This document shows, in pieces, positions 27,932-38,868 of a stretch of 64,000 nt of DNA (its first letter is position 1; every line of letters starts with the position of its first letter). The DNA is from Deltaproteobacteria bacterium (GTDB taxonomy: Bacteria > Desulfobacterota > Dissulfuribacteria > Dissulfuribacterales > QOAL01), in assembly GCA_026986785.1 (NCBI GenBank), contig JALSNW010000035.1, positions 1 through 64,000 of the forward strand. The letters are read 5' to 3'. A program made the position numbers and the translations under genes. The notes beneath the pieces are model-generated. The model did not search any database, was not told the DNA's origin, and saw nothing but the letters and a program-made list of their open reading frames with translations.

Positions 27932-28165
27932 ATTTTACAAAAAGCGCACCTATTTCCTTATTTTTACTTGAAAGCGAAGATGATCCTCAACAATGGGCTG
28001 CCTCTAAAAATTAGAGATTTTGTTGGACAACAAGGCGCATGAGAAAAATGACCGGAGACATGTTAGTGATATTTCAACGGTTATTTTTTTGAATGCAATA
28101 CAGTTTATTGAAAGCTCGATCTTTAGAGGTAATCAATAGCTATATTAGCTGGGAGAAACGAATTT

Positions 28166-29641
28166 ATGGTCAGTCCCGACCTTGCAACTTATGAAATGCT
28201 ATACAACGATCACGATGTGGTCCCCGTATTCAGAGAAATGTCTGTGGATTATGATACACCTGTCTCTCTTTTCGACAAGGTGGCATCTGGAGACTATGCC
28301 TTCTTGCTGGAGAGCCTGGAGGGGGGCGAAAGGTGGGGCCGATACAGCTTCATAGGCTTTCGTCCCTTTCTTCTGGTCAAGATCAGGGGGAGGAAAATCT
28401 TTTTGGAGGACAGGGACGGCAGTAGGGTTCAGGAGGTGGGAAATCCCCTGGATTTCTTGCATGGGCTGATGAAACAGTTCAAGATGGCGGATATTCAGGG
28501 GTTGCCGCGTTTTTCAGGTGGTGCAGTAGGATATCTTGGTTATGATATGGTGAGATTCGTGGAAAGGCTGCCAGATCTTCTTCCAGATACGACGGGCTTT
28601 CACGACTCGGTTTTCATGTTTCCAGAGGTGCTTCTTTGTGTTGACAACCTCAAGCAGTCTTTGAAGATCATCGTCAACACACTATCCGATCCTCAGAGAT
28701 CGCCCAAGGATGTCTATGACAAGGCCTGCTCCATCATAGAAGGGGTCATCAGGAAGATCCGAAGAGGCATTGATTATCCTGAGCCTGAGATGGGCAATAT
28801 TTCCCACACCAGGCTGGAGCCAGAAGTACCCAAGGAACGCTTCGAAGAGATTGTAGAAAGGGCCAAGGAATATATCAGGGCTGGTGATATAATACAGGTG
28901 GTCCTTTCCCAACGCTTTTCCGGCCGTTCCAAGATCCCACCCTTTGAGCTATACAGATCTGTCAGACGCATAAATCCATCTCCATATCTGTATTATCTAA
29001 AGCTTGGTGACGAGGTCCTGGTTGGTTCTTCTCCAGAGATTCTTGTCAGATTGACAGGCGAGGAGATAGAGCTTCGACCCATTGCAGGGACCCGGCCAAG
29101 GGGCAAGACAAAGCAAGAAGACTCGGACCTTGAAAGGGAGCTCCTAAGGGATCCCAAGGAAAAGGCAGAACATGTGATGCTTGTGGATCTTGGGCGAAAT
29201 GACGTGGGCAGAGTAGCCGAGATGGGTAGCGTGAAAGTGAAAGATTTTATGGTCATTGAGCGATATTCCCATGTCATGCATATTGTCAGCAGTGTCACAG
29301 GGCGTCTCAAAAAGGGCCTTGACATGTTCGACGTGTTCAAGGCCTGTTTCCCGGCAGGTACGGTGTCTGGCGCGCCAAAGATCAGGGCAATGGAGATAAT
29401 AGAGGAACTCGAACATGCCAGAAGGGGGCCTTATGCCGGTGCTGTGGGATATCTTGGTTTTTCAGGCAGTATGGATCTTGCCATCGCCATTAGGACCCTC
29501 TGTCAAAAGGCAGATATGCTCTATCTGCAGGCAGGTGCTGGTATAGTTGCCGATTCGGTCCCTGAGAATGAGTGGACCGAGACCTTGAATAAGGGAAGGG
29601 CATTGATGCGTGCCATAGAAGATGTTCAGACCAGGAGTTGA
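28166..29641 (+). CDS. trpE: Anthranilate synthase component I
   Basis: A 491-residue enzyme that makes anthranilate from chorismate, using ammonia supplied by TrpG. The catalytic half contains [22 protein letters not shown] and [19 protein letters not shown]. An LLES motif near residue 49 is the conserved tryptophan-feedback site, so the enzyme is probably inhibited by tryptophan. GGGAGAAA precedes the ATG. It opens a complete trpEGDCFBA operon. Confidence 0.97.
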   Translation: MVSPDLATYEMLYNDHDVVPVFREMSVDYDTPVSLFDKVASGDYAFLLESLEGGERWGRYSFIGFRPFLLVKIRGRKIFLEDRDGSRVQEVGNPLDFLHGLMKQFKMADIQGLPRFSGGAVGYLGYDMVRFVERLPDLLPDTTGFHDSVFMFPEVLLCVDNLKQSLKIIVNTLSDPQRSPKDVYDKACSIIEGVIRKIRRGIDYPEPEMGNISHTRLEPEVPKERFEEIVERAKEYIRAGDIIQVVLSQRFSGRSKIPPFELYRSVRRINPSPYLYYLKLGDEVLVGSSPEILVRLTGEEIELRPIAGTRPRGKTKQEDSDLERELLRDPKEKAEHVMLVDLGRNDVGRVAEMGSVKVKDFMVIERYSHVMHIVSSVTGRLKKGLDMFDVFKACFPAGTVSGAPKIRAMEIIEELEHARRGPYAGAVGYLGFSGSMDLAIAIRTLCQKADMLYLQAGAGIVADSVPENEWTETLNKGRALMRAIEDVQTRS

Positions 29642-29655
29642 GCAGGATAGAATTC

Positions 29656-30231
29656 ATGATACTCTTAATTGATAATTACGATTCCTTTACCTACAATCTG
29701 GTACAAGCCCTTGGAGAATTGGGTGCAGAGACAAAGGTGATACGAAACGATGAGATGGGGCTCCAGGCAGTCAAACGCCTCAATCCCACCAGGCTGCTCA
29801 TCTCACCAGGGCCATGTACTCCCAATGAGGCCGGAATCAGTGTAGATGCCATAAGGGCCTTTGCTGGCAAGATCCCAATACTTGGGGTCTGTTTGGGGCA
29901 CCAATCAATAGGTGTGGCATTCGGGGCACAGGTTGTGAGGGCCAAGAGGCTCATGCATGGCAAGACTTCCATGATAAGGCACGATTCAAAAGGGATTTTC
30001 AAAGGCCTTCCCAATCCTTTTGAGGCCATGAGGTATCATTCCCTCATAGTGGATGAGGCCTCCTTGCCAGAGTGTCTCGAGGCAAGTGCCTGGTCTGAGA
30101 AGGATGAGCTCATGGGTATGAGGCACAGGCAATTTTTCGTGGAAGGGGTACAGTTTCATCCAGAGTCGATCCTGACCCCAGAGGGTAAGAATCTTTTGAA
30201 AAATTTTTTAGAGGAAGGTAACAGATCATGA
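29656..30231 (+). CDS. trpG: Anthranilate synthase component II (glutamine amidotransferase)
   Basis: A 191-residue class I glutamine amidotransferase. Catalytic cysteine is in [10 protein letters not shown], and the His/Glu pair is in VQFHPESIL. It supplies ammonia to TrpE. ATG 29656 begins the typical [14 protein letters not shown]; a GTG-type start at 29638 would overlap trpE and adds residues not seen in the family. The stop overlaps the trpD start (ATGA). Confidence 0.96.
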   Translation: MILLIDNYDSFTYNLVQALGELGAETKVIRNDEMGLQAVKRLNPTRLLISPGPCTPNEAGISVDAIRAFAGKIPILGVCLGHQSIGVAFGAQVVRAKRLMHGKTSMIRHDSKGIFKGLPNPFEAMRYHSLIVDEASLPECLEASAWSEKDELMGMRHRQFFVEGVQFHPESILTPEGKNLLKNFLEEGNRS

Positions 30232-31277
30232 CCGGGCCAGTCGGCAGCAAGATCGTCCAGGCATTGAAAAATGTGGTAGATGGCAAGGACCTTAGCCGGG
30301 GCTCAATGCAAGAAGTGATGGATGAGATCATGGAGGGTAAGGCCACCGATGCCCAGATCGGGGCATTCCTGACTGCCCTGCGCATGAAAGGTGAGACCGT
30401 GGAGGAGATCTCTGGTGCTGCCCATGTCATGAGGCAAAAGGCCACAAGGATAAGCCCTATATTGGCCTCTGGTGAACCCCTACTCGACATCGTAGGTACG
30501 GGAGGAGATCAGGCTGGAACCTTCAATATTTCTACTACAGCGGCATTCGTGGTGGCTGGGGCAGGGGCCAAGGTGGCCAAGCATGGCAACCGTTCCGTTT
30601 CTTCGAGGTCTGGAAGCGCTGATCTTCTGGAACAGCTTGGTGTCAAGTTGGACGTGGCCCCTGAACTCGTTTCAATCTGTATAGAAAAGATAGGGCTTGG
30701 ATTCTTGTTCGCCCCAAGGCTCCATCCTGCCATGAAAAATGTCATTGGCCCCAGGCGACAGATGGGTATTAGGACAGTGTTCAATGTCCTTGGTCCCTTG
30801 ACCAACCCTGCTGGTGCAGAGATAGAGCTGCTCGGTGTATTCACCAAGGGGCTTTGTCCTGTTATGGCAGAGGTCATGGCAGAACTCGGGGCAAGGAGGG
30901 CATGGGTCGTACATGGCCACGGTGGTCTCGACGAACTTTCTCTTTCAGGGCCATCTGTGGTATCCAGTCTGGATGGAGGCCGCATTGAGACATTCGAGGT
31001 AGGCCCTTCGGACTTTGGGCTACCCGAGGCCCCACTTTCAGAGATTGCTGGTGGTGGGCCTGAAGAGAATGCCCAGATCACAAGGGCTATATTGCAAGGT
31101 GAAAGAGGGCCAAGGCGTGATATGGTTGTACTCAATGCCAGTGCAGCCATCTTCTTGGCTGGCAAGGCAGACAATCTGAAAAAGGCGGCGGAGGTGGCCA
31201 TTGAGAGCATAGATTCTGGACGTGCCCTCGAAGTTTTGGATCAGCTTGTGGAATTTACGAATAGAGGGCATGTGTAG
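30228..31277 (+). CDS. trpD: Anthranilate phosphoribosyltransferase
   Basis: A 349-residue enzyme joining PRPP and anthranilate. Family hallmarks are [19 protein letters not shown] and [21 protein letters not shown] (PRPP and metal site), and [26 protein letters not shown]. Its ATG overlaps the trpG stop by four bases (ATGA), implying translational coupling. It is unfused, unlike the trpGD fusions of enteric bacteria. Confidence 0.97.
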   Translation: MTGPVGSKIVQALKNVVDGKDLSRGSMQEVMDEIMEGKATDAQIGAFLTALRMKGETVEEISGAAHVMRQKATRISPILASGEPLLDIVGTGGDQAGTFNISTTAAFVVAGAGAKVAKHGNRSVSSRSGSADLLEQLGVKLDVAPELVSICIEKIGLGFLFAPRLHPAMKNVIGPRRQMGIRTVFNVLGPLTNPAGAEIELLGVFTKGLCPVMAEVMAELGARRAWVVHGHGGLDELSLSGPSVVSSLDGGRIETFEVGPSDFGLPEAPLSEIAGGGPEENAQITRAILQGERGPRRDMVVLNASAAIFLAGKADNLKKAAEVAIESIDSGRALEVLDQLVEFTNRGHV

Positions 31278-31321
31278 TCAGTAAGGTAAAAACTATTTTC
31301 TGTGTTTTGTGCGAGGGTGAT

Positions 31322-32098
31322 ATGACAATCCTGGATAAGATAGTGGAAAAGAAACGCTCGGAGATCGAAGCCCTCAAAAAAACAGGCATTTTGGAGCCTC
31401 CTGGTGAACCCGCTCCAAGACGCGGTTTCAAGGAGGCCTTGATCACCCGTCCTGGTGTTTCCATCATTGCAGAGGCCAAGAAGGCATCCCCGTCAAAAGG
31501 GCTTCTTTGTCCAGAATTCGATCCTGTGGCCATTGCCAGGGATTACGAGGAGGCTGGAGCCAGGGCTATTTCTGTCCTTACAGACGAGCATTTTTTTCAA
31601 GGCAGCTTGCAATATCTCTTCGAGGTGCGGTACAACATTTCTCTTCCGGTCCTTAGAAAGGATTTTATCCTGGATCATATCCAGGTGGAGGAAGCGGATA
31701 AATGGGGTGCAGATGCGATACTGTTGATTGTGGCCGTCTTGGAACAGGACAGGCTTTCTGATCTCCTCGAAGACGCGAGGGCCCGTGGCATGGATGTGCT
31801 CGTGGAGATACACGACGAATACGAGGCAGAAAGGGCACTATCTGTTGAGGCGGATCTCATCGGCATAAATAATAGAAATTTAAAAGATTTTTCTGTCTCT
31901 ATTGATACCACGCTCAGGCTGAGACAGATAATACCTGCAGCTATTCCTGTGGTAAGTGAAAGCGGCATAAGGGGACGCAAGGATATAGAAATACTTGTTG
32001 CCAACGATGTTGAGGCTGTTTTGATCGGAGAAACTCTGGTGACTGCCCAGGACAGGAAGGCAAAACTGCAGGAATTCTTGACCGAACAGGCCGGGTGA
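31322..32098 (+). CDS. trpC: Indole-3-glycerol phosphate synthase
   Basis: A 258-residue TIM-barrel enzyme. It starts ILDKIVEKKRSEIEALK and carries SIIAEAKKASPSKG (catalytic Glu and Lys), LRKDFILDHIQVEEA, IGINNRNLKDFSV and VSESGIRGRKDI. ATG 31322 follows GCGAGGGTG and is preferred to a GTG-type start at 31307. Its last bases overlap the proposed trpF start. Confidence 0.96.
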   Translation: MTILDKIVEKKRSEIEALKKTGILEPPGEPAPRRGFKEALITRPGVSIIAEAKKASPSKGLLCPEFDPVAIARDYEEAGARAISVLTDEHFFQGSLQYLFEVRYNISLPVLRKDFILDHIQVEEADKWGADAILLIVAVLEQDRLSDLLEDARARGMDVLVEIHDEYEAERALSVEADLIGINNRNLKDFSVSIDTTLRLRQIIPAAIPVVSESGIRGRKDIEILVANDVEAVLIGETLVTAQDRKAKLQEFLTEQAG

Positions 32099-32793
32099 GC
32101 AGAATGGATTTTCAAGACCAAGACAACCATCCTAAAATGGTTAGGATAAAGATATGTGGATTTACCGATCCAGAGCAGGCATGTCTGGCTTGTGAAGCCG
32201 GTGCCGATGCCATAGGCTTCGTGTTTGCACCCAAGAGCCCACGTCTTATCTCAAAGGAAGATGCAAGGCAGATAATCAAGAAGTTGCCCCCTTTAATCCA
32301 AACCGTAGGGGTATTTGTGGATGAATCGGCTGATACCATAAGGCAGGTATTGAACTTTTGTGGACTGGATCTCGTCCAGTTTCATGGAAGCGAACCCCCT
32401 GGTTTTTGCAAACTTTTTGCTCCAAGGGCCATAAAGGCATTGAGGGTTAAGAACGAGACGGTATTGGATGAGATCTCTGATTATCGTGGGACAGTAAGGG
32501 GCATTCTCCTCGATGCCTGGTCCAGAAAGGCTCAGGGTGGGACTGGAAAGGTCTTCGACTGGGAGATTGCAAGACAGGCAGTCCTTTCTGCAGATATGCC
32601 CGTCATCCTTGCGGGAGGTCTAAGTGTTGACAATGCATCAGAGGCAGTGCGTCTCGTCAGACCCTGGGGGGTGGACGTGAGTTCCGGGGTTGAGTCAAGC
32701 CCTGGAGTAAAGGACATAGAAAAGGTGAGACGGTTTGTCAATACCGTCAGGATAGGGGTTTTTGACCTATACGGAAAACAGGAGAGTCTTTAA
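32095..32793 (+). CDS. trpF: Phosphoribosylanthranilate isomerase
   Basis: A 232-residue TIM-barrel isomerase. It has IKICGFTDPEQA, GADAIGFVFAPKSPR, GVFVDESADTIRQVL, VQFHGSE and LDAW near the catalytic site. Start choice is open: GTG 32095 overlaps the trpC stop (GTGA), ATG 32104 is three codons in, and ATG 32137 would give the shorter MVRIKICGF start common in the family but has no ribosome site. The separate trpC and trpF genes differ from the enteric fusion. Confidence 0.94.
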   Translation: MSRMDFQDQDNHPKMVRIKICGFTDPEQACLACEAGADAIGFVFAPKSPRLISKEDARQIIKKLPPLIQTVGVFVDESADTIRQVLNFCGLDLVQFHGSEPPGFCKLFAPRAIKALRVKNETVLDEISDYRGTVRGILLDAWSRKAQGGTGKVFDWEIARQAVLSADMPVILAGGLSVDNASEAVRLVRPWGVDVSSGVESSPGVKDIEKVRRFVNTVRIGVFDLYGKQESL

Positions 32794-32805
32794 AGGGGGT
32801 ATTCA

Positions 32806-34032
32806 TTGAAAAGACAGACGAAGAATTTGAAAGCCAGTAATCCAGACAGGCATGGCCATTTTGGGATCTTTGGTGGCAGGTTTGTCCCAGAGACCTTGAT
32901 GCCAGCCATCTTGGAGCTTCAGAAGGCATATAGCAAGGCAAGGAGGGACAGTTCCTTCAAGGGGCAGTTTCAGCAGATCCTGAAAGACTATGTGGGAAGA
33001 CCAACGCCCCTTTATGAGGCCAAGAGGCTTTCAGATGCCCTTGGCGGTGGGTTCAGGGTCTTTCTCAAACGAGAAGACCTTACTCATACAGGTGCCCACA
33101 AGATCAACAATACTATTGGTCAGATACTTCTTGCGAAGAGGATGGGCAAACGTCGAATAATAGCAGAGACAGGCGCAGGCCAGCATGGAGTGGCCACAGC
33201 CACTGCTGCAGCCCTTATGGGCCTCCAATGCGAGGTGTACATGGGCAGAAAGGATACTGTCAGGCAGGCAATGAACGTCTTTCGCATGGAGTTGACAGGT
33301 GCCAAGGTTATTCCAGTGGATTCTGGCACAAAGACCTTGAAGGATGCAATAAACGAGGCCATAAGGGACTGGGTGGCAAATGTCTCGGATACCCACTACA
33401 TAATAGGTTCTGTCGTCGGGCCTCATCCGTATCCTGTTATGGTTAGGGATTTCCAGAGCGTGATAGGCAAGGAGGCCAAGGCCCAGCTCAAGAAGGTGAC
33501 AGGAGGTCTGCCAGACGTGGTAGTTGCATGCGTTGGTGGTGGCAGCAATGCAATGGGTATCTTCTATCCATTCTCCACCGAGCCTTCGGTCAGGCTTGTG
33601 GGGGTCGAAGCGGCAGGAAAAGGTACGGATACCGAGTATCATTCTGCCACACTTACCTGTGGCGATCCGGGGGTACTCCATGGAACCATGAGTTACCTGC
33701 TCCAAGACAAGTGGGGCCAGATAAAAGGGGCCCATTCCGTGGCACCTGGACTCGATTATCCTGGTGTAGGTCCTGAACACAGCTATTTCAAGGACTCAGG
33801 CCGGGCTGAATACCATACGATTGACGATAAGGAGGCCCTCGAAGGTTTTCAACTGCTTTCCGAGACAGAGGGGATCATCCCTGCCCTTGAGAGTGCTCAT
33901 GCCATTGCCTGGCTCAAGAGGTTAGTGGGCAAGATCAGGAAGGGGAGCATAGTATTGGTGAATCTTTCAGGTCGGGGGGACAAGGACGTGGAAGTAGTAA
34001 GGGAGATCTTCATGGGAGGCACTACCGTATGA
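32806..34032 (+). CDS. trpB: Tryptophan synthase beta chain
   Basis: A 408-residue PLP enzyme condensing indole and serine. The PLP lysine is in [14 protein letters not shown], followed by [36 protein letters not shown] and LSGRGDKDV. The start is TTG, with AAAGGGGGT upstream. It belongs to the canonical TrpB1 group that works with TrpA, whose gene overlaps it by four bases. Confidence 0.97.
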   Translation: MKRQTKNLKASNPDRHGHFGIFGGRFVPETLMPAILELQKAYSKARRDSSFKGQFQQILKDYVGRPTPLYEAKRLSDALGGGFRVFLKREDLTHTGAHKINNTIGQILLAKRMGKRRIIAETGAGQHGVATATAAALMGLQCEVYMGRKDTVRQAMNVFRMELTGAKVIPVDSGTKTLKDAINEAIRDWVANVSDTHYIIGSVVGPHPYPVMVRDFQSVIGKEAKAQLKKVTGGLPDVVVACVGGGSNAMGIFYPFSTEPSVRLVGVEAAGKGTDTEYHSATLTCGDPGVLHGTMSYLLQDKWGQIKGAHSVAPGLDYPGVGPEHSYFKDSGRAEYHTIDDKEALEGFQLLSETEGIIPALESAHAIAWLKRLVGKIRKGSIVLVNLSGRGDKDVEVVREIFMGGTTV

Positions 34033-34841
34033 ATCGCATAGAGAAGGTATTCAAGAAGCTCGAAAAACGAGGTGAAACAGCCCTTATTCCATTTATCACA
34101 GCAGGTGATCCCTCCATAGAGGTCACCAAGGGCCTGGTTCTGGAGATGGCCAAAAGAGGTGCAGATATAATAGAATTGGGGCTTGCCTTTTCTGATCCCC
34201 TGGCAGATGGGCCCACCATCCAAGCTGCAAGTTTCAGGGCATTGGAGGCAGGCATGAACACAGAAAAATATTTTTCATTGGTGGCCTCCATCCGCAAAGA
34301 ATCCGATATACCCCTTGTGCTTATGGGGTATTACAACCCGGTTCTCAGATATGGTCTTGAGGCCTTTGCAAGGGATGCGGCAGAGGCAGGCATAGACGGT
34401 ACAATCATTCCAGATTTACCCCTGGAGGAGGCTGGGCCCTGGATCAAGGCCTGTAATACATATTCTCTGTCAAATATCCTCCTCGTGGCACCCAACACGC
34501 CCCAGGAGCGCATCAAAAAGATAGTAAGGGCATCCAAGGGGTTTATCTATTATGTCTCGGTACTGGGGATAACCGGTGCCAGGACAAGCCTGCCCCCTCA
34601 GGTGGCCGAGGGGCTTGAAAAGGTCAAGTCGTTTACAAGAAAGCCCGTGGCTGTAGGTTTTGGGATTTCAAGGCCTGACCAGGTAAAGGCCCTCTCCAGT
34701 AGCTCTGATGGCATTATAGTCGGCAGTGCAATAGTAAGGCTGGTAGAAAAGGAGTTCTCTGGGAAGGACGACCCTGGTGGGCCTAAATCGTATCAACGTA
34801 TTGGGGACTTTGTAGAGTCTCTCAAAAAGGCTACTGTTTAG
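34029..34841 (+). CDS. trpA: Tryptophan synthase alpha chain
   Basis: A 270-residue TIM barrel releasing indole from indole-3-glycerol phosphate. [32 protein letters not shown] (catalytic Glu and Asp) and [11 protein letters not shown] are present. The ATG overlaps the trpB stop (ATGA), keeping the subunits coupled. The operon does not obviously end here: the next start is nine bases downstream with a good ribosome-binding site. Confidence 0.97.
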   Translation: MNRIEKVFKKLEKRGETALIPFITAGDPSIEVTKGLVLEMAKRGADIIELGLAFSDPLADGPTIQAASFRALEAGMNTEKYFSLVASIRKESDIPLVLMGYYNPVLRYGLEAFARDAAEAGIDGTIIPDLPLEEAGPWIKACNTYSLSNILLVAPNTPQERIKKIVRASKGFIYYVSVLGITGARTSLPPQVAEGLEKVKSFTRKPVAVGFGISRPDQVKALSSSSDGIIVGSAIVRLVEKEFSGKDDPGGPKSYQRIGDFVESLKKATV

Positions 34842-34850
34842 AGGAGGAAT

Positions 34851-36218
34851 TTGTCCTTTCATAGAGCCCTAAAGATTGTTTTTGATAGGACCCCTGAGGA
34901 TACGATTGATCTTTTTCAGGTCTTTCCAAGCCTTAGGCGTTTTTTCGAGAGGCGAAGGCTCCATGCGGTAATTCGTACCTTTGGGGATCTTGTTTTTACG
35001 TTTATTATCTTGGCAGGGCTTTTTGGCCCGCAAGACCCGGCGAGGAATTGCACGCTTTATCTTTCCTGGGGGCTTTGGTGGCCTACTATAGTCCTTAGTT
35101 GGTTTTTTGTTGGCAGGATGTGGTGTGGTTTTTGTCCCTTCCCTGGTATAGGGCGAATCGTCCAGAAGCTTGGCCTTTGCCTCCACAAGCCCATTCCAGG
35201 TTTCATAAAGAGAAACGGTCCCTATATCTCTGTTTTCTTGTTGGCGATCATTATATGGCTCGAGGAATCGACAGGCATAAAAGAATCCCCCAGGGGCACG
35301 GCCCTTTTGATCCTTTCCATAATGGCAGGTGCCACCTTGATGGCTGTCTTTTACCCCAAACAGGCCTGGTGCCGTTATCTGTGCCCTATGGGAAGACTTC
35401 TCGGGGTCGGCGCCACCCTATCCATAATGGAATTTCGCCCCAACCTCGAAAAGTGCCGGACATGCAAGACATTCGCCTGTAAAAGAGGAGTGGAGGGAAA
35501 GGGAGGTTGCCCTGTATATCTTGGGGCATTCAATGTGAAAAACAATCTGGATTGTCTCATCTGTGGTCACTGTCTAAGCCTTTGTGACAAGGGCTCTCCA
35601 ATGTTGAATCTCAGGAGCCCTTTCAAGGAATTGCTTTTGAACAAGGGGAGGTTCGTCACATGTTCCTTCATCATCCCCTTCTTGATGGGCTCTCAACTTG
35701 TTCGTTTTCTTGAAAGTAGCAACTATTCCCTGGTGTTGAAGCAGGGTCTGAGTAGCCTGAATACCATGGTGACCTATTCAGGGCTCCTCGTAATAGCCTT
35801 TTTTTATATCCTGACAATAATAAAGGTAGGTGCTAAGTTTTTTGGCCAGACAGAAGATGAGTTGTTTGGTAAATTTTCTCCCATGGTGCCCATATTGATT
35901 CCAATGGCATTCAGCGGAGAGTTGGCCTATAGGCTGGATTATGCCATTAGTGGCGCCCCTGAGTTTTTCCCTGTGCTTGGGAGGCAGTTTGGTCTGGATT
36001 CACTTCTGCATTGGACATTTGGTTTGCCATCATGGATTCTCGAGGTGATGAATATATCTTTGATAGCCAGTGCAGTTGCTGCCTGTTGTTATTTGCTGTA
36101 CAGGTTTGTGAAGGACGAATTTGAAGAAGGCTTGATACCTTGGTGGCGGAGCCTGCTGGTAGCATGCCTGATCCTTATCACAGGCGCATCGTATATCTTC
36201 TTCATGGCGAATATGTGA
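34851..36218 (+). CDS. NapH/MauN-like membrane 4Fe-4S protein
   Basis: A 455-residue membrane protein with several hydrophobic helices and four cysteine clusters: WCGFCP (residue about 91), WCRYLCPMG (about 173), CRTCKTFAC (about 202-210) and [11 protein letters not shown] (about 235-245). The first two resemble the NapH/MauN/NosR polyferredoxins, which carry electrons across the membrane; the latter two would be iron-sulfur sites. GGAGGAAT precedes the TTG start. It follows trpA in the same apparent transcript, although a link to tryptophan synthesis is not evident. The redox partner is unknown. Confidence 0.78.
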   Translation: MSFHRALKIVFDRTPEDTIDLFQVFPSLRRFFERRRLHAVIRTFGDLVFTFIILAGLFGPQDPARNCTLYLSWGLWWPTIVLSWFFVGRMWCGFCPFPGIGRIVQKLGLCLHKPIPGFIKRNGPYISVFLLAIIIWLEESTGIKESPRGTALLILSIMAGATLMAVFYPKQAWCRYLCPMGRLLGVGATLSIMEFRPNLEKCRTCKTFACKRGVEGKGGCPVYLGAFNVKNNLDCLICGHCLSLCDKGSPMLNLRSPFKELLLNKGRFVTCSFIIPFLMGSQLVRFLESSNYSLVLKQGLSSLNTMVTYSGLLVIAFFYILTIIKVGAKFFGQTEDELFGKFSPMVPILIPMAFSGELAYRLDYAISGAPEFFPVLGRQFGLDSLLHWTFGLPSWILEVMNISLIASAVAACCYLLYRFVKDEFEEGLIPWWRSLLVACLILITGASYIFFMANM

Positions 36219-36238
36219 TAGAAAAAGGAGTGAAGAAC

Positions 36239-37126
36239 ATGGAAATTTTCGAGACCTCGATTCCTGAGCTGGAGCTCATCAATAGGGGTAAGGTCAGGGA
36301 TCTATATAGCATTGATGATCTTATCCTCATGATTGCTACAGACAGGCTTTCTGCATTTGATGTCGTGTTCCCGGATCCAATCCCGGACAAGGGCAGGGTC
36401 TTGGCACAACTTTCCATATTTTGGTTCAGGATGCTGGAGGACCTGGTGCCAAATCACATCGTTGAGACAGATGTGGATAAATTTCCTCCAGTGCTGAAAA
36501 AGCACAGGCAGATTCTGAAAGACAGAAGCATGCTGGTCAAACGGGCAAGGCCCTTGGCAATAGAGTGCATTGTGCGTGGCTATATCACGGGTTCGGGTTG
36601 GAAGGATTACCTCAAGACTGGAAGTGTATGCGGTATACGCCTGCCCGAAGGCCTGAAAGAGTCCGACAAGCTTCCAGAGCCCATTTTTACTCCATCAACA
36701 AAGGCAGAGCTCGGCCTGCACGATGAAAATATCTCTCTTGATCAGGCGGCTGAAATAGTGGGAAAGGAGACTTTCGAAGAGGTATCCCAGCTCAGTCTCG
36801 AGATCTATAAACATGCGGCAGAATATGCCCTTTCCAAGGGAATTATAATCGCCGATACCAAATTCGAGTTTGGTTTCATCGATTCACGTCTTTGCCTGAT
36901 CGATGAGGTATTAACGCCTGACTCTTCCAGATTTTGGCCCCTTGATTCCTACGAGCCTGGCAGGCCCCAGCAGAGTTTTGACAAACAGTTCGTTCGCGAC
37001 TACCTGGAGTCTATAGACTGGGACAAGACCCCTCCTGCCCCTCATCTACCGCCGGATATCATCAAAAAGACTAGACAGAGGTATCTGGATGCATACAGAC
37101 GGCTCACAGGCCAGGAACTCAAATGA
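36239..37126 (+). CDS. purC: Phosphoribosylaminoimidazole-succinocarboxamide synthase
   Basis: A 295-residue enzyme of purine synthesis (SAICAR synthase), of the longer PurC type. Features include [14 protein letters not shown] (ATP loop), [35 protein letters not shown] and [14 protein letters not shown] 36239 follows AAAAAGGAGTG; a longer in-frame start at 36140 lies inside the previous gene and is rejected. Its stop overlaps the nuclease gene (ATGA). Confidence 0.97.
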   Translation: MEIFETSIPELELINRGKVRDLYSIDDLILMIATDRLSAFDVVFPDPIPDKGRVLAQLSIFWFRMLEDLVPNHIVETDVDKFPPVLKKHRQILKDRSMLVKRARPLAIECIVRGYITGSGWKDYLKTGSVCGIRLPEGLKESDKLPEPIFTPSTKAELGLHDENISLDQAAEIVGKETFEEVSQLSLEIYKHAAEYALSKGIIIADTKFEFGFIDSRLCLIDEVLTPDSSRFWPLDSYEPGRPQQSFDKQFVRDYLESIDWDKTPPAPHLPPDIIKKTRQRYLDAYRRLTGQELK

Positions 37127-37812
37127 GAAGGTACAAGCTCATGTCTATAAAGCCCAGTCAGAGACATGCCTTTTTTATGAGGCTTGGTCTCATCCTTATG
37201 GGGGTTTTTTGGTTGGTGTGCTGTTCTACACCACAAGTAGATGGCGCCCGAAGACAAAGGGTCTTTTGCAGGCATGTGATAGATGGAGACACTATAGTAC
37301 TTTCTGATGGCAGAAAGGTGAGATATCTTGAGATCAATGCACCGGAAATCTCTCATAGAGACAGTCCAGGAGAGCCTTTTGGAAGACAGGCAGCCTATTT
37401 CAATAAAAAGCTCGTTGAGGGAAAGAGGATAGACATCCTCACTACTTCTAAGGATCACTATGATCAATACGGCCGGCTTTTGGCCCATGTGTTTTTGCCA
37501 AATGGAAAATTGGTCAGCGAAGAGCTCTTGAGAAAAGGCCTGGCCCACTGTTGTTTTTATCAGAGGCCGGACAGGTATGCCAGAAGGCTCTTGGCCGCAC
37601 AGAGGTCTGCCATCATGGCCAGAAGGGGCATCTGGGGAATAAGACACCAAGACACGGAAAGATATTACATTGGCAACAAGAGATCACTTAAGTTCCACAG
37701 GCCTTGGTGTCCTCTTGGCCGGGATACGTCTGCCAAAAACAAGATTCTTTTTCAGACGAGGAAAGAGGCCTTCTTGAAAGGATATTGCCCATGCAAAAAA
37801 TGTCGTCCCTGA
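37123..37812 (+). CDS. Thermonuclease-family secreted nuclease with C-terminal Cys motif
   Basis: A 229-residue staphylococcal-nuclease-like protein. After an N-terminal hydrophobic segment with a lipobox-like LVCCS (near residue 34), the SNase fold keeps [25 protein letters not shown] and [11 protein letters not shown], which carry the catalytic Arg/Glu/Arg. The last ~45 residues form a Cys/His module with FHRPWCPLG and [10 protein letters not shown], similar to Ada-type metal-binding tails, so it may bind a metal. It may be a lipoprotein. It overlaps purC at its start and the next gene at its end. Confidence 0.75.
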   Translation: MRRYKLMSIKPSQRHAFFMRLGLILMGVFWLVCCSTPQVDGARRQRVFCRHVIDGDTIVLSDGRKVRYLEINAPEISHRDSPGEPFGRQAAYFNKKLVEGKRIDILTTSKDHYDQYGRLLAHVFLPNGKLVSEELLRKGLAHCCFYQRPDRYARRLLAAQRSAIMARRGIWGIRHQDTERYYIGNKRSLKFHRPWCPLGRDTSAKNKILFQTRKEAFLKGYCPCKKCRP

Positions 37813-38846
37813 TAATAAAAGACCAGATTTTCCTAAAACACGATCCGGGCTTTGGCCATCCTGAATCACAGGAGAGATTGCGGGCTATTTATCATCGCCT
37901 GCAAAAGGGGGACCTGGAGAGCCTTATCGTGGAAAAGAGACCCAGACGGGCATCCAAGGAAGAAATCGCCTGGAATCACACTCCTGGCTATATAGACAGG
38001 ATAGAGAGGACTGCCGGGGTGGATCATTTCCAGTTAGACCCCGATACCGCAACTTCAGCAGATTCGTGGGATGCGGCCTGTTTTGCCGTTGGTGCAGGTT
38101 TCGAGGCCCTGGACCATATTTACAGTGGGCAGTTCGATACTGCATTCGCCTTGATCAGGCCTCCTGGGCACCATGCTGAAAAAGATCATGCCATGGGTTT
38201 TTGTCTCTTCAACAACGTGGCTTTGGCAGCCCATTATGCAATAGAGAGACTGGGGGCAGAACGTGTACTCATAGTGGATTGGGACCTCCATCATGGAAAT
38301 GGCACCCAGCACAGTTTTTATGACGACAACAGGGTACTCTATTTTTCAACCCATCAGTATCCATATTATCCTGGTACTGGTGCTGCCATGGAAACAGGTT
38401 CTGGTAAAGGGAAAGGATTTACTGTAAACGTTCCCCTATCACCAGGGGCAGGAGATCGGGAATATGCCTCTGTGTTCAACCTTCTTCTCAGGCCCGTGGC
38501 CCTTGAGTTCAAACCGGATGTTATGTTGGTATCGGCAGGTTTTGATATATATAAGGATGATCCCCTTGGAGGAATGAAGGTTACAGAGGCCGGTTTTGCA
38601 TATCTGGCCCAGGCACTCCATGAAATGACTGCCCTTTGCAGGGCAAGAGGGCTGCTTTTTTGCCTGGAGGGTGGTTATAACCTAACTGGTCTAAGTGAAG
38701 GGGTGGCAGAAGTCATAAAGAGTTGCAGTGGGAAACTGGATGAAGATGAGAAGGAGATTTGTGAAATCCTTAAAGGTGTCGATAAGACATTCAAAGAATT
38801 GGATTATGCAATAGATATCCAGAAAGGGTTCTGGAAAGACCTCTGA
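37791..38846 (+). CDS. Histone deacetylase-superfamily amidohydrolase
   Basis: A 351-residue zinc-dependent deacetylase-fold protein (AcuC / acetylpolyamine amidohydrolase type). Motifs are IRPPGHHAEKDHAMGFCLFN, VLIVDWDLHHGNGTQ, FSTHQYPYYPGTG, VSAGFDIYKDDPLGGM and CLEGGYNL, which supply the tandem histidines and zinc ligands. The substrate could be acetylpolyamine, an acetylated protein or another amide. ATG 37791 is 22 bases inside the preceding gene; an ATG at 37800 is also possible. Confidence 0.86.
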   Translation: MQKMSSLIIKDQIFLKHDPGFGHPESQERLRAIYHRLQKGDLESLIVEKRPRRASKEEIAWNHTPGYIDRIERTAGVDHFQLDPDTATSADSWDAACFAVGAGFEALDHIYSGQFDTAFALIRPPGHHAEKDHAMGFCLFNNVALAAHYAIERLGAERVLIVDWDLHHGNGTQHSFYDDNRVLYFSTHQYPYYPGTGAAMETGSGKGKGFTVNVPLSPGAGDREYASVFNLLLRPVALEFKPDVMLVSAGFDIYKDDPLGGMKVTEAGFAYLAQALHEMTALCRARGLLFCLEGGYNLTGLSEGVAEVIKSCSGKLDEDEKEICEILKGVDKTFKELDYAIDIQKGFWKDL

Positions 38847-38868
38847 TCTGTCCTCATGGAGAAAAATT

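Larger units (their letters stand above)
27615..28165. other. Large intergenic region upstream of trpE
   Basis: This 551-base gap holds a decayed or unrecognised 51-codon frame (27715-27870), a strong terminator (27891-27931), and about 230 bases before trpE. That last part has a small CTCTAA/TTAGAG hairpin at 28012-28026. No leader peptide rich in tryptophan codons and no T-box-like element was found by eye, so trp control is unclear. Confidence 0.6.

Noticed and set aside
28012-28026. CTCTAA/TTAGAG hairpin as a terminator
   Set aside because: It is only six base pairs, AT-rich, with a poor T-tract, so it is only mentioned.
27930-28165. Trp attenuator leader peptide
   Set aside because: No short frame with clustered TGG codons followed by alternative hairpins was found.
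30509-31210. Antisense 233-codon frame within trpD
   Set aside because: It is a mirror of a conserved gene, with serine/proline-rich low-complexity sequence and no start signal.
36140-36238. Longer purC start at 36140
   Set aside because: It overlaps the ferredoxin gene; the PurC start with ribosome site is at 36239.
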